Below the pieces are notes generated by a model that searched no databases, was not told the origin of the DNA, and worked only from the letters and a program-made list of their open reading frames with translations. Made by a program: the position numbers and the translations under genes. DNA of 64,000 nucleotides from Aphanomyces cochlioides (Eukaryota; Oomycota; Saprolegniomycetes; Saprolegniales; Verrucalvaceae), in NCBI GenBank assembly GCA_019828595.1, contig JAHQRK010000007.1, forward strand, positions 1,302,001-1,366,000, given 5' to 3'. Position 1 is the stretch's first letter. Each line of letters opens with the position of its first letter. Below are positions 10,722-19,540 of this stretch, one piece after another.

Positions 10722-11502
10722 ACCGATGTCCCCTTTGGATTTAATTCCTATCCCTGGCTCAGCTAAAGTTGTGACATTGCAAGAGTTGTGGGATTGCCGA
10801 TTACAAGAATTGGCTGCTCTACATAATGCTGTGGAGAAAATGCACCAAGACGTATTTGATGCGTCGTCCTCGAAGCGGAAGAGAGGACGGGCCGTAAGAA
10901 CCCAGAAGAAAGGTGTGAAAATGGCTGACGTTGATGTTAGCGATTACGTCCTTTACATGGATGTCTGGGGCGTTAGCCCATCGAAGCTCAGTGTGACCTG
11001 GCGCGGTCCTGCGCAAGTGGTCAAAGCCACGTCTGGCTGGATCTTTGAGATCCAAAATTTGATCACGGGGATTGTGCGTGAAGCACACGCTAGTCGGCTG
11101 AAGTTCTACGCCGACGAGTCCCTCAATGTCGACGAGGAACTCTTGAACCATGTGACCCACAACGCGGATGGTCACGTGGTCGACCAACGGATCGATTGCC
11201 GCTTCAATCCGAAGACGGCCGCCTTCGAAATCTTGGTCAAATGGCGCGGTCTTCAAGAAATCGAGAACTCTTGGGAGCCAGCAATCAACTTGCTTGAGGA
11301 TATCCCATCGCTACTGAAGCGCTACGTGCACGAGCACGTCGACAACGACATTGTGTCGGCCATGGCAGCCGCCTTGGGCCTTGAGCAATCCTTGGGGGGG
11401 ATTGTTGCGAATTTGCCATTCGCAGTAGCCTTGGAGAGTGTCCAAGAAACAATCCAAGACTCCGGTCAATTTAACTCTACATGTGCAGTAATTATAGAAT
11501 AG
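10712..11502 (+). pseudogene. Pol C-terminus with chromodomain
   Basis: After a one-base shift in the GGGGG run near 10,713, the frame reads 'SKPMSPLDLI', a coiled linker, an SH3-like 'VLYMDVWGVSPSKLSVTWRG' integrase end, and a chromodomain ('VDQRIDCRFN', 'ILVKWRGLQEIENSWEP') at about 11,181-11,340. In chromoviruses this domain guides integration to particular chromatin. The frame runs about 100 bp into the 3' LTR before stopping at 11,500-11,502. Confidence 0.9.
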
Positions 11503-11644
11503 CCAGTAGGGTAGGGTTAAGCCCTGGGGGGATCAGCCCCTAGGGGAATTCACGTTGTGATTTGCCTGTGACCACAGCGTCGTGGTTAGCCTTTTGTGTG
11601 CGCGAGACGGGACTTCACAAGGTCCGTCAGGTGGAGACTCAACA
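11403..11644 (+). repeat. 3' LTR (242 bp)
   Basis: Second copy of the 5871-6113 repeat, ending CAACA and followed by the duplicated target GGGTG. The 3' end of pol overlaps its first 100 bp. Confidence 0.95.
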
Positions 11645-11706
11645 GGGTGGGTTGGGCTCTCGTGTCGAGTCTTGTCCAGCTTTACGCAGGGTGTAGATCG
11701 CCTTAA
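11645..11706 (+). pseudogene. 3' tail of the interrupted membrane-protein ORF
   Basis: Immediately behind the target duplication the host frame continues in phase for 18 codons (starting GGT TGG GCT CTC) to TAA at 11704-11706. The phase match across the element supports the view that the insertion hit the last few percent of a real coding region. Confidence 0.6.
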
Positions 11707-12416
11707 CTTGAAAAAATATATCTATATTGCATTGTACGAATGGATGGAAGGGGGGGATCCGCCAAGCGAGAACCGATTTTATTCATTATCCCGTACGGCC
11801 AAACGTGAAGCAATTAAATATTCCATGAGTCGTCCTTCCCGCCAAGATGCAGGCAAACAGAAAGAGCAGGGGGGGACTGGAAGCTCGACTATGTTACAAG
11901 TATTGCTCACCAAATTGGCTGGGTGAATAGCCAGCTGTGCGCACTTTTTAGTTGATCACAAGATGAGCTTTGCTCTGGCATGGACAATTTTAGTGCCGAG
12001 GCTTGGAAAGAGGCATATCGTGACATCGAAACTGTCGTCGAGATGTTTGGAATTCTGTTTGATGCACAGTCAAAAGGCTATCACCTGAAGCAGATCATCT
12101 TGACGAAATGGAACGCATTGCTCAGCTTGAGAAATCGGTTCTCTTCATTCAACTGGCGCATGAAGATTGAATCCAACGACAGCGCTCGCTACAGAAATTG
12201 AATAGAATCCGTTGAGTGGAGCTTCTCTAGCGAACTACGATCGAGCCAAATGAATTCGAGAGCAGACTAGGATGTTGACAGGTTGGTGCATTTACTCGGC
12301 ATGAACGTTCTCTATCGTGCGTATGTGTGAAACCCAACTTGGATTTCACCAAAACTACACAAGTCCAGGGTTGAGCAGTCAACGATCTTGCATCGACTAT
12401 TGTAGAATTTTACAGT
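11707..12416. other. Region without a recognisable gene
   Basis: Two short protein-like plus-strand stretches occur: 11,742-11,926 ('YEWMEGGDPPSENRFYSLSR') and 11,980-12,201 ('MDNFSAEAWKEAYRDIETVV'). Neither matches a family I can name; both may be fragments of a dead mobile element. Confidence 0.35.
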
Positions 12417-13088
12417 CTACTTCGAGAAATGAGCATTCAAGCTTGAAAAGCTCGCGCCAAACGCGTTGCGGAATGCAACACGACCCGTCTCGGCCAACCC
12501 GTACCCGATCTCATCTTCACCGGCACTCAATCGACCATACACCGCATCCGCAAACTCATCCACGTTCACACCAAACGTGTGCAAACCAGGTGCTTGTAAG
12601 TCCGTGTCCACTGCTGGAGGAAGGATCTCAATCACTTTGATCGGCGTGTCGGCCAATTGGTACCGCAACGACCATGTGAACGAATGAAGCGCCGCCTTGG
12701 TGCTCGAGTACACAGGAACGTTCGCCAATGGCGCGAACGACAGTCCACTTGTCACGGTAATGAACGCGGCAAATGGTTTCTTCAAAAAGTGAGGAATCCA
12801 CAACATCGTCATGTGGATCACTCCCGCATAGTTGATGTCAATTTCGCTCGACACAGTCTTCCAGTCCGGCACCAAACCTTCCTTGAGGTTCACCGCACGC
12901 TGAATGCCAGCATTGTGGACAAAGACGTCGATGTCTGGATGTTGGGTGGTGAGAAGGAGGAAGAGTGCTTCTCGGCTTTCAGGCGTGGTCATGTCTCCGA
13001 CGACGGTGTGGAAGTCGGGATGGGCCGCCTTGGCTTCATTGAGTTTGTTGGCGCGACGCCCGACGAGGATGACTTTGCCGATTGCCAT
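12417..13088 (-). pseudogene. Short-chain dehydrogenase copy lacking the nucleotide-binding start
   Basis: From ATG 13088 the frame reads 'MAIGKVILVGRRANKLNEAK' and runs to TAG at 12417-12419 (about 223 codons). It keeps the SDR 'NAG' motif ('FVHNAGIQ') and the YxxxK catalytic pair ('YSSTK'), and a full C-terminal half, but lacks the first Rossmann strand and the TGxxxGxG-type loop present in the opposite copy. Without that loop NAD(P)(H) binding should fail. Positions 12696-13076 are an inverted repeat of 13210-13590. Confidence 0.8.
12696..13076. repeat. Left arm of a 381-bp near-perfect inverted repeat
   Basis: Reverse complement of 13210-13590, separated by a 133-bp loop. I saw only one substitution between arms over the parts compared (changing an Ala to a Val codon in one copy). 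Confidence 0.92.
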
Positions 13089-13116
13089 TTTCAAATTTCC
13101 ATCCCACTGGAACAAC

Positions 13117-13692
13117 ATGAACTCGATCTCAGGACACACTGTCGTTGTCGCTGGTGGCGCCTCTGGCATTGGACTCGCACTCGCTATCCGTTTCCTCCAA
13201 AGCGGAAACAAAGTCATCCTCGTCGGGCGTCGCGCCAACAAACTCAATGAAGCCAAGGCGGCCCATCCCGACTTCCACACCGTCGTCGGAGACATGACCA
13301 CGCCTGAAAGCCGAGAAGCACTCTTCCTCCTTCTCACCACCCAACATCCAGACATCGACGTCTTTGTCCACAATGCTGGCATTCAGCGTGCGGTGAACCT
13401 CAAGGAAGGTTTGGTGCCGGACTGGAAGACTGTGTCGAGCGAAATTGACATCAACTATGCGGGAGTGATCCACATGACGATGTTGTGGATTCCTCACTTT
13501 TTGAAGAAACCGTTTGTCGCGTTCATTACCGTGACAAGTGGACTGTCGTTCGCGCCATTGGCGAACGTTCCTGTGTACTCGAGCACCAAGTCGATTGTGT
13601 TCAATATTTTCCCTGCTCAGTCACGTGTTAAGAGCATTTGCGAAATGCAGATAGTAAAACCCAAAATGTTTCAGGCACGACCTCCAGGATGA
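13117..13692 (+). pseudogene. Short-chain dehydrogenase copy lacking the C-terminus
   Basis: ATG at 13117 starts 'MNSISGHTVVVAGGASGIGL', with the AGGASGIG cofactor loop typical of classical SDRs, then 'NAG' and 'YSSTK'. SDR similarity ends at 13,590, right after the catalytic Lys; the frame runs on through unrelated sequence to a stop at 13,690-13,692. So this copy has the 5' part and the minus-strand copy has the 3' part of one ancestral oxidoreductase gene; neither alone is complete. Substrate unknown. Confidence 0.82.
13210..13590. repeat. Right arm of the 381-bp inverted repeat
   Basis: Pairs with 12696-13076. A transcript crossing both arms would fold into a hairpin with a stem of about 380 bp. 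Confidence 0.92.
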
Positions 13693-14388
13693 AAACAATC
13701 TGGAAGCATCTCATCCTTTCACTCAGGATGACAAGTTACAAGATAAAAGTGAGTTGCTGTTATTGATGTGGATCCCTCAAGAATTGATGCCTGAGAGACA
13801 AGTTCTTTGTTATCATCACATGAGCCCGACATTGCAGTGGCAAAGATGGCATTGGTTTTGTTTGGATCACTTTGTTGTGAACTTGTACCAACAGTGGTTC
13901 GTCGTAGTCGACAAGCCATTGACGATGCACGTTGTCAATTGACAGTTGTGTCTTGGCTGACATTTATTATTTGTAGAGGAGAGAGACAAATATCGACCGT
14001 CTTCTGATGCCATTTTCTCTAAATCGAAGTGGTAACAGCATGCTTCTGGGGCATTGTGATACCGACTTCGAGTGAATTGTTGAGTGTTGGCAACACAATT
14101 CGCTCCGCTTCTTCCAATCCTTCACGCCGTGGTAAAAAACTCTCGTAGGATTATAAATAACCCGATCGATTCTGACTGTCAATACCATCTCAGACTTCGG
14201 CGTGTCATATTCCGATCAAAACACTGAACTATTTCAATATCAGCGAATTGAAAATGCCATGGTGCCTAAATACAACGGGAAAGCTGTAAAAGTCCACTTG
14301 ATGTCGAAAGAACAGAGTCCAAGAATCGACGCATGAATGCAACTTGATAATCTTGAATAAGTAATCGTCGACGGTGTAAACTTCAATC
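13693..14388. other. No gene seen
   Basis: About 700 bp between the SDR palindrome and the Crinkler-type gene. Only short open stretches in all frames; no motif recognised. Confidence 0.5.
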
Positions 14389-16109
14389 TCACCGATTGAA
14401 ATCGACTTGTTTGGTGGAATCCGAATTGTCCACGTAGCAAATCTGAAGAATGCCACAAAGTTCATACTCTTCGTACTTCAAGCGATCATCTTCAACATTG
14501 CAGGACGTGACAGCACGGCCGAAATCGACAAAGACAATGCGCGGACGATCGTCTTGGCACCAAATGAGGTTGCGCTCCGCCATGTCGCCATGCAAAACAC
14601 CCAGCGAGTGGATCTTGCGCAGGTCTTGGACGGCTTGCTGTCGACACTCGAGCGGGATGGTTGCGATTCCATCCATGCCCATCTCTTCCAACGTCCGTCC
14701 CTTGATCAAGGACAGAACCAAGCCATCGAACATGCCTTCCCAGAGAACCACGGGAGCAGGGCGAACAAGCATGGGGATGCAATCGCCCTGGAGAGTCTCG
14801 AGGGCCGCGTAGGCGTCACATTCGCGTTGTAGTTCGTCCAGTAATTCGGGTTTCTTGCACGTATCGACAGCTTTGATGGCCACGGGGATATGGTCGAGCT
14901 CAGTGGCGACGATACTGGCGCTGCTACCACCGGCAATGACGTGGTAATTGGGAAGGTCGGTGATAAGAACGAGCTCTCTGTCATCTTCTTCAGAAGGAGC
15001 CTGGGCGTCGTTAGCTTTATGCTTTTTTGGCGTTCGTTTCTTGGACTTCTTTTTTTTCTTCCCCGCGGATTTGCTTGGGTTTGGCATCTCTTGTGCGGAT
15101 GCATCGTTTATCGTGCACAGTTCCGCTTCAGAGAGGTCTTTTCCAGCAGGTAGATGGTCTGTCAGCAGGAGACGTGCGATAGCTTCGAGGACTGTCATCG
15201 GGTCAAATCCGTCGGCTGCGAGGCCCTTGGAAATGAAGAGCTTGCCTCGGTGGTCTTGCTTGAAGAGGAACGTAGTCGTGAATGTGGTGAGGATGCCGTA
15301 GCGAATATTGTTGCTCGCCATGTACCCGTACAATTGTCGGACTGCATGAAATACTTTGCGTGCAGTCGTCAACCCCGGGGACAAACATACAATTTGTTGT
15401 CATTTTTCGCCCAATTCTCATGGTATTCTTTGTGCGAGTTGTAGATTTCTGCGAGGGGCGCGTTGTGATTAAGATGAAAACCCCATGGTCTCTTGCATTC
15501 GACCACAAGAGCCAGCTTCTCCTCTTGAGTGCAGCGCGATCGCCACACTACGATGTCAGGCTGGCCGACGACATGGGCATTGGAGAGGGTGGCCTCGTAT
15601 TTTTGACCGCCGACCTCGCATTCGATTACATAACACAATAGTCCCAAGAAAGCAGTGCATACTTGTGCTTCGCTTGTGCAATGTGGCAAGCCAACTGTGG
15701 TGAATGCATTTATGGCAATCTGTGTCATCACAGGGATGGCGGCCCACAGTTCGTCTGGAATTTCCGGCAAATCCAAGGTCCATACCCCGACTTGTTTTGG
15801 CGTCCGCGAACCCTTTGCACAAACTGTCGTCGATGTTCCAGTTGATTTCTCCCTTTTTCGCAATACAGGACCGAGTGTCATGTGCATTCGCTCACGCATC
15901 TTGATGACTAGTTGGGTCTGACTAGTGATGAAATTCTCGAGCTCGCCAGAATATGCAAAAATTTCGGGCCAGTCACTGGTTGCCATGCAGAAACGGAGGG
16001 CGTCAAAGTACCCTGCGTCGTTAAAGTCAGTCTTGTCGGGTATCGTCACGCCTCGCGCTGCAGCCCATCGTTTGATGATAGTGCTCACGGTATCTTTTGG
16101 GACTGGCAT
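14389..16109 (-). CDS. Crinkler-type protein: PD-(D/E)xK nuclease-like domain fused to protein kinase
   Basis: Two exons, 16109-15383 and 15341-14389, joined by a 41-nt GT-AG intron; total 559 codons plus stop. The intron model gives 'NKLYVFRQLYGYMASNNIRY', matching REase-type Crinklers. N-terminal half: 'QPDIVVW ... ALVVECKRPW', the D ... ExK signature of the restriction-endonuclease superfamily. A basic Lys-rich linker ('GKKKKKSKKRTPKK', NLS-like) precedes the kinase: invariant Lys in 'PVAIKAVD', catalytic loop 'LHGDMAERNL' (HGD instead of HRD) and 'VDFGRA' (DFG). Members of this family are effectors or conflict-system proteins that can act in the nucleus; activity here is not shown. No ubiquitin-like header is visible, and the frame is open upstream of 16109 to about 16190 without an ATG, so the 5' end is uncertain. 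Confidence 0.78.
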
Positions 16110-16259
16110 GGATGAATTGAAAATGCCGCTAAGATATTTCGAGCCCTCAGACTTGACCAATAGAAGGCGAGGAGAATCTGAAGAAAACAATCCGATTGGT
16201 TGGAATCATTCAAAGTTGTTTCATATTGGCTGAAATTGTCGTTAACCCCCAAACGTACT

Positions 16260-16382
16260 GTACACTTGTATAACGTTACCGTCTCAACATTTCCGACTGG
16301 GAAATTCAAACTCCACACAAGCGGAGCATGAGCTATAAAATACACAGGTCGCGGTCTCGTACAATCCAACTCAAGTATTTTT
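16260..16382. repeat. First unit of an about 200-bp-spaced direct duplication
   Basis: Shares with 16457-16575 the blocks GTACACTTGTATA, CATTTCCGAC, GGGAAATTCAAACTCCACAC, AAGCGGAGC and AAAATACACAGGTCGCGG. It lies upstream of the Crinkler-type gene. Confidence 0.85.
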
Positions 16383-16456
16383 AATAATGATATTGTTTCC
16401 AGTGATATTTGTCGCGTGTTCAACACCTGAACGAGGAAGTTTTTCGGGACGGAGTG

Positions 16457-16575
16457 GTACACTTGTATACCGTCTCTACATTTCCGACGGGGAAATTCAA
16501 ACTCCACACACAAGCGGAGCGTGAGCGGTAAAATACACAGGTCGCGGTTTCCGTACAATCCAACTCAAATATTTT
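16457..16575. repeat. Second unit of the direct duplication
   Basis: Diverged copy of 16260-16382 with small indels; its right end lies about 20 bp from the Harbinger transposon boundary. Confidence 0.85.
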
Positions 16576-16757
16576 TTTAGTAGAAAACACAATAGAGACT
16601 TTTCGAAGACTTGTCGAGTTTGAGTTTGAGACAGAATGCACATGCTTTGGCATGAGTCAAGAAATAGAACTCAACAACAAAAGAGTGGTGTTTCGAAAGA
16701 ATTCAGTTTGAGATGGAATTGCATTCTTGATTTCTTGCACCCTCGCGCCAAACAGAC

Positions 16758-17573
16758 ATGGCTGAAGCCTCTCATGAAAACGCAATCGATAAGACGTCCA
16801 CGCGGCGAACATTTACGGCCGGCGACGACATCATTCTTCTCATGGTGATGATGTTCTAGATGTACGATGCTATAAACTTTTAGGCTGTGAACAACGCTCA
16901 AGTCTGGGCATGTGCTCCGCGAACGGTTATGAAGGTTTGGGATGGCATTGCCGACAAAGTCAATGGCACCCCAAACGTCACTGTTGCAGGAAAGAACGGA
17001 CCTGCGTACAAGACTCGATTTGAAGGAATGATGAAGTCGTTTTTGGCATCCGAATCAAAGTCGAGACGCCAGTCTGGGACAACCGAGGAGTATAACACAA
17101 AAGACCAACTTCTCACAGACATTCATCAGCAAATGCAAGATCACACGGAGGAGCAAGACAAAAATAAGCAGGTAAACAAGCGTAGAGTAGATGCTCTTGA
17201 GGCATCGGGAGCGACCATGAGACGAAAAGCTATGGAGGAATCTGAATCGTCTACGAGTAGTGATGTAAGCAGTCTATCTTCGTCCAACCATGTTTACAAC
17301 TTGATCATAGGACGAGCAACAGAGACTGCCAAAAAAGAAAAGACAGACCAAGCGCACAAAGCGGGGGCAATTATCCGCGATGATGGATTCAATTGCTTCC
17401 GCTGTTGGTTCAATGGAAGCTCCACCAGATAGTTCGTCCATGCTACTCGACTATTTAAAACACCGTGATCCCAAGAGGCAGAACGTGAAGAACGTCGCAT
17501 CGCACTTGAAAATGCAAGGGAAAAACGAAATCAAGATTTTTTGCTGGCAATTATCAACTCTCTACCGCGTTGA
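16758..17573 (+). pseudogene. Harbinger Myb/SANT-like DNA-binding protein
   Basis: ATG at 16758; a 39-nt GT-AG intron (16845-16883) joins 'RTFTAGDDIILLM' to 'AVNNAQVWACAPRTVMKVWD', restoring a SANT-like trihelix pattern with spaced tryptophans. Polar and Ser-rich middle. The undisturbed frame ends at 17432, but similarity continues with a shift near the GGGGG at 17,363-17,369 ('DSIASAVGSMEAP'), and a second shift near 17,470 back into the first frame ('EREERRIALENAREKRNQDF', ending TGA at 17571-17573). Two compensating single-base indels therefore damage the C-terminus. In active Harbingers this protein brings the transposase to the DNA ends. Confidence 0.82.
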
Positions 17574-17591
17574 CGAACATAGTCAGCAAGA

Positions 17592-18777
17592 TTATACGTT
17601 CGAGTTCAAATAGCCACTTAGTGTGGGTGGCTTCATATCAAAATACATCGTGATTTGATTTCCATGCGGTTGCAGACAGCAGTGGCAATTTGACAAAAGC
17701 ACGGCAGTGCTAAATATCTTTCCAATTGGCGCCTCGCATGCTTTTTGCTTCTTATCAAAATTGATGAAAGGTCAAAGCACTTTAATTCGACCAAATCCCC
17801 ATTCCACGCTCTCTCGAACAGAGCTCATCCTTGCATTAAACTTGGCTTCTCGTGAACCAGGGGAAGCATTGCTAAAAGGGCAGACTACATAGTCACTGCA
17901 TGAATATGCAGGATCGCCATAGACGACTGCTCCTTGAAATGTGTCATCTGCACGAAATTCATTCTGAAGTCCGCTTCTTGCCAACACAGTACTGTCGTGT
18001 CTTCTTCCCTCTACGGGTCCAAAAATTGATGTCATGATTCCATCGGGACTGGTAATCCCTTGCCAATTGAAACAGTGGCGTCTGGGATGGCCATTGTAAA
18101 CAGATCGTTGCAAATTCTCATTTTCATGACGGGGATTTTTGCGAGCTGTGGGTCGTGAAATGAATTGCTTGGTTCCTATTAAATATACCACGTCAGCAGA
18201 CGATGTTTAGTTCGCACGGACCATCTATGAATCCCCAACACTTTGCCAATCGAACACCTTTTGCCTTGACCGCAGCACAATATTCGGGCATTCGTTGTTG
18301 TATAAGAGTCTTGTTCAAGTACAACAAATCAGCGTGCTTTGAGTGCAAAAGACGTATAGTGTGCAGGAAAATCCTCGAATACGAGGCCACTGATCGCCCG
18401 AATTCATTTGCAACTGTAAATAGCTTGGATGGTTCGGACAACCTTCTACACACGATGGCGATAGCTTCGATCCTTGAGACGTTATCTCCACTGGGGGTAA
18501 CCACGCAAGGATCCAAGCCAAGTTTGATCGATAATTCGTCCAACTGAGCAACGGTAAAGCGGTATCTCTCAACTGCAGTAGCATCATCGAGATGTATATC
18601 GAAGGAATTGGAGAAGTCAATTCTTGGGAGCCCTCGTGTGAGACGAAACAGCTTGTTTTCCTCCATAGCCTTGAGCAGATGTATGAAGCGTCGGGTGCTA
18701 CCTCCAGACAAGAGGTATAGCTGCAGCACGAAGAGCACTGCTTCCATGGGTCCCAGTTTTGGCGCAACAAAAGCCAT
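17592..18777 (-). pseudogene. Harbinger DDE (HARBI1-like) transposase with one nonsense codon
   Basis: ATG at 18777 ('MAFVAPKLGPMEAV'); a 46-nt intron (18176-18221) joins 'GFIDG' to 'TKQFISRPTARKNP', giving the FIDGT-type motif that holds the first catalytic Asp. Further: 'RHCFNWQGITSPDG', 'FGPVEGRRHDSTVL', 'VYGDPAYSCSDYVV' (second Asp) and 'SVEWGFGRI' (Glu). An in-frame TGA at 17772-17774 interrupts 'IKVL-PFINFDKKQK', probably a former Trp codon; similarity continues to 'FDMKPPTLSGYLNS' and a natural stop at 17592-17594. The DDE residues themselves are preserved. Confidence 0.88.
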
Positions 18778-18942
18778 CGAATGTCTCCTTTCCTGAGTCA
18801 AATTTGCTTTGAGTTGAACCACAATTTAACTCAACAAAAACAGGCGTTTGTTCTCAACAAAAAACATATGATATATTTTGTCCAATCAAAATCGATCCTG
18901 TTGTCAAAGTTAAACTCAACAAATTTTCGAAAAGGCTCTAAT

Positions 18943-19540
18943 ACAGGTCATCGGAGCTCGGGTCCAGACGACTATTATATTTGAATGAATTTTCAACTGG
19001 AAGGAGGGAAAATCTATGTCTTAAAATTGTATCTATCATATTTGACAGATACTCCAACATCATATACTGTTGAGTATCGAATTATATACTTTATTCAATT
19101 GTAGAGTAATGCCGACACATTCGTTGAGGACGTGCTCGGATAGCAATCCCTTATCAACCATAAAGGTTATTAATACGTCTTGACCTTGGTAAGCTTAGGG
19201 GTGCTCTTGGCCTTCATGCGATCGTTTAACTGTTTGGAAGTGATAAAATTACACTGTTATTTCCAGCCAAGTTGAAGTGCACATCTTCAACATCGACTGT
19301 GCAGAACAGAGTAATGGCGAGAGACACTTTCAGCTTCTCTCCATTTAGGAATGTAGAGCGCGATTTAGATATTTTCCTGCCAAACGCTTTGAGACTCTAG
19401 CGCGAATGCCATCGGGAATTCTATACCGTCGAAGGGTTCAAGGCCGCATAGGAAACTCACCCATCTGCCTTGTTTCGTTGACAAAAGTATTATGTCATCA
19501 TCCGGATGTCATCCGGATACAAAAAGATGACGAAACAAAG
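18943..19540. other. Intergenic region upstream of the acyl-CoA oxidase
   Basis: AT-rich in 18,950-19,110, no coding potential seen. Near the right end it holds two copies of ATCCGGAT (19500-19507, 19511-19518) within 41 bp of the oxidase start codon. Confidence 0.5.
19500..19518. promoter_or_regulatory. Paired ATCCGGAT palindromes upstream of acyl-CoA oxidase
   Basis: Two exact copies of the 8-bp palindrome 11 bp apart, ending 22 bp before the ATG at 19541. The same word recurs upstream of other housekeeping genes in this window (35047, 35084, 35104, 44909, 52123). Promoter function is inferred from position only. Confidence 0.5.

Larger units (their letters stand above)
5871..11644 (+). 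mobile_element. Ty3/gypsy chromovirus-type LTR retrotransposon
   Basis: Complete 5,774-bp element flanked by the 5-bp target duplication GGGTG (5866-5870 and 11645-11649). LTRs start TGTTG and end CAACA. Order of coding parts is gag-like, CCHC zinc knuckle, aspartic protease, reverse transcriptase, RNase H, integrase and C-terminal chromodomain, the order of Ty3/gypsy chromoviruses. A G-rich polypurine stretch (11,391-11,402) abuts the 3' LTR. The near identity of the LTRs (a handful of differences and one indel) implies a fairly recent insertion, yet the coding region has several breaks, so this copy probably cannot move on its own. No canonical tRNA primer site beginning TGG follows the 5' LTR. 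Confidence 0.95.
16594..18939. mobile_element. PIF/Harbinger-type DNA transposon, two-gene, decayed
   Basis: Terminal inverted repeats of about 35 bp: left AGAGACTTTTCGAAGACTTG and right (reverse complement) AGAGCCTTTTCGAAAATTTG, about 29 of 35 positions matching. A 3-bp target duplication AAT flanks them (16591-16593 and 18940-18942). Inside are the two genes typical of the superfamily in convergent orientation: a Myb/SANT-like DNA-binding protein (plus strand) and a DDE_4/HARBI1-type transposase (minus strand). Both carry lesions, so the copy is probably inactive but recent enough to read almost completely. Confidence 0.9.
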
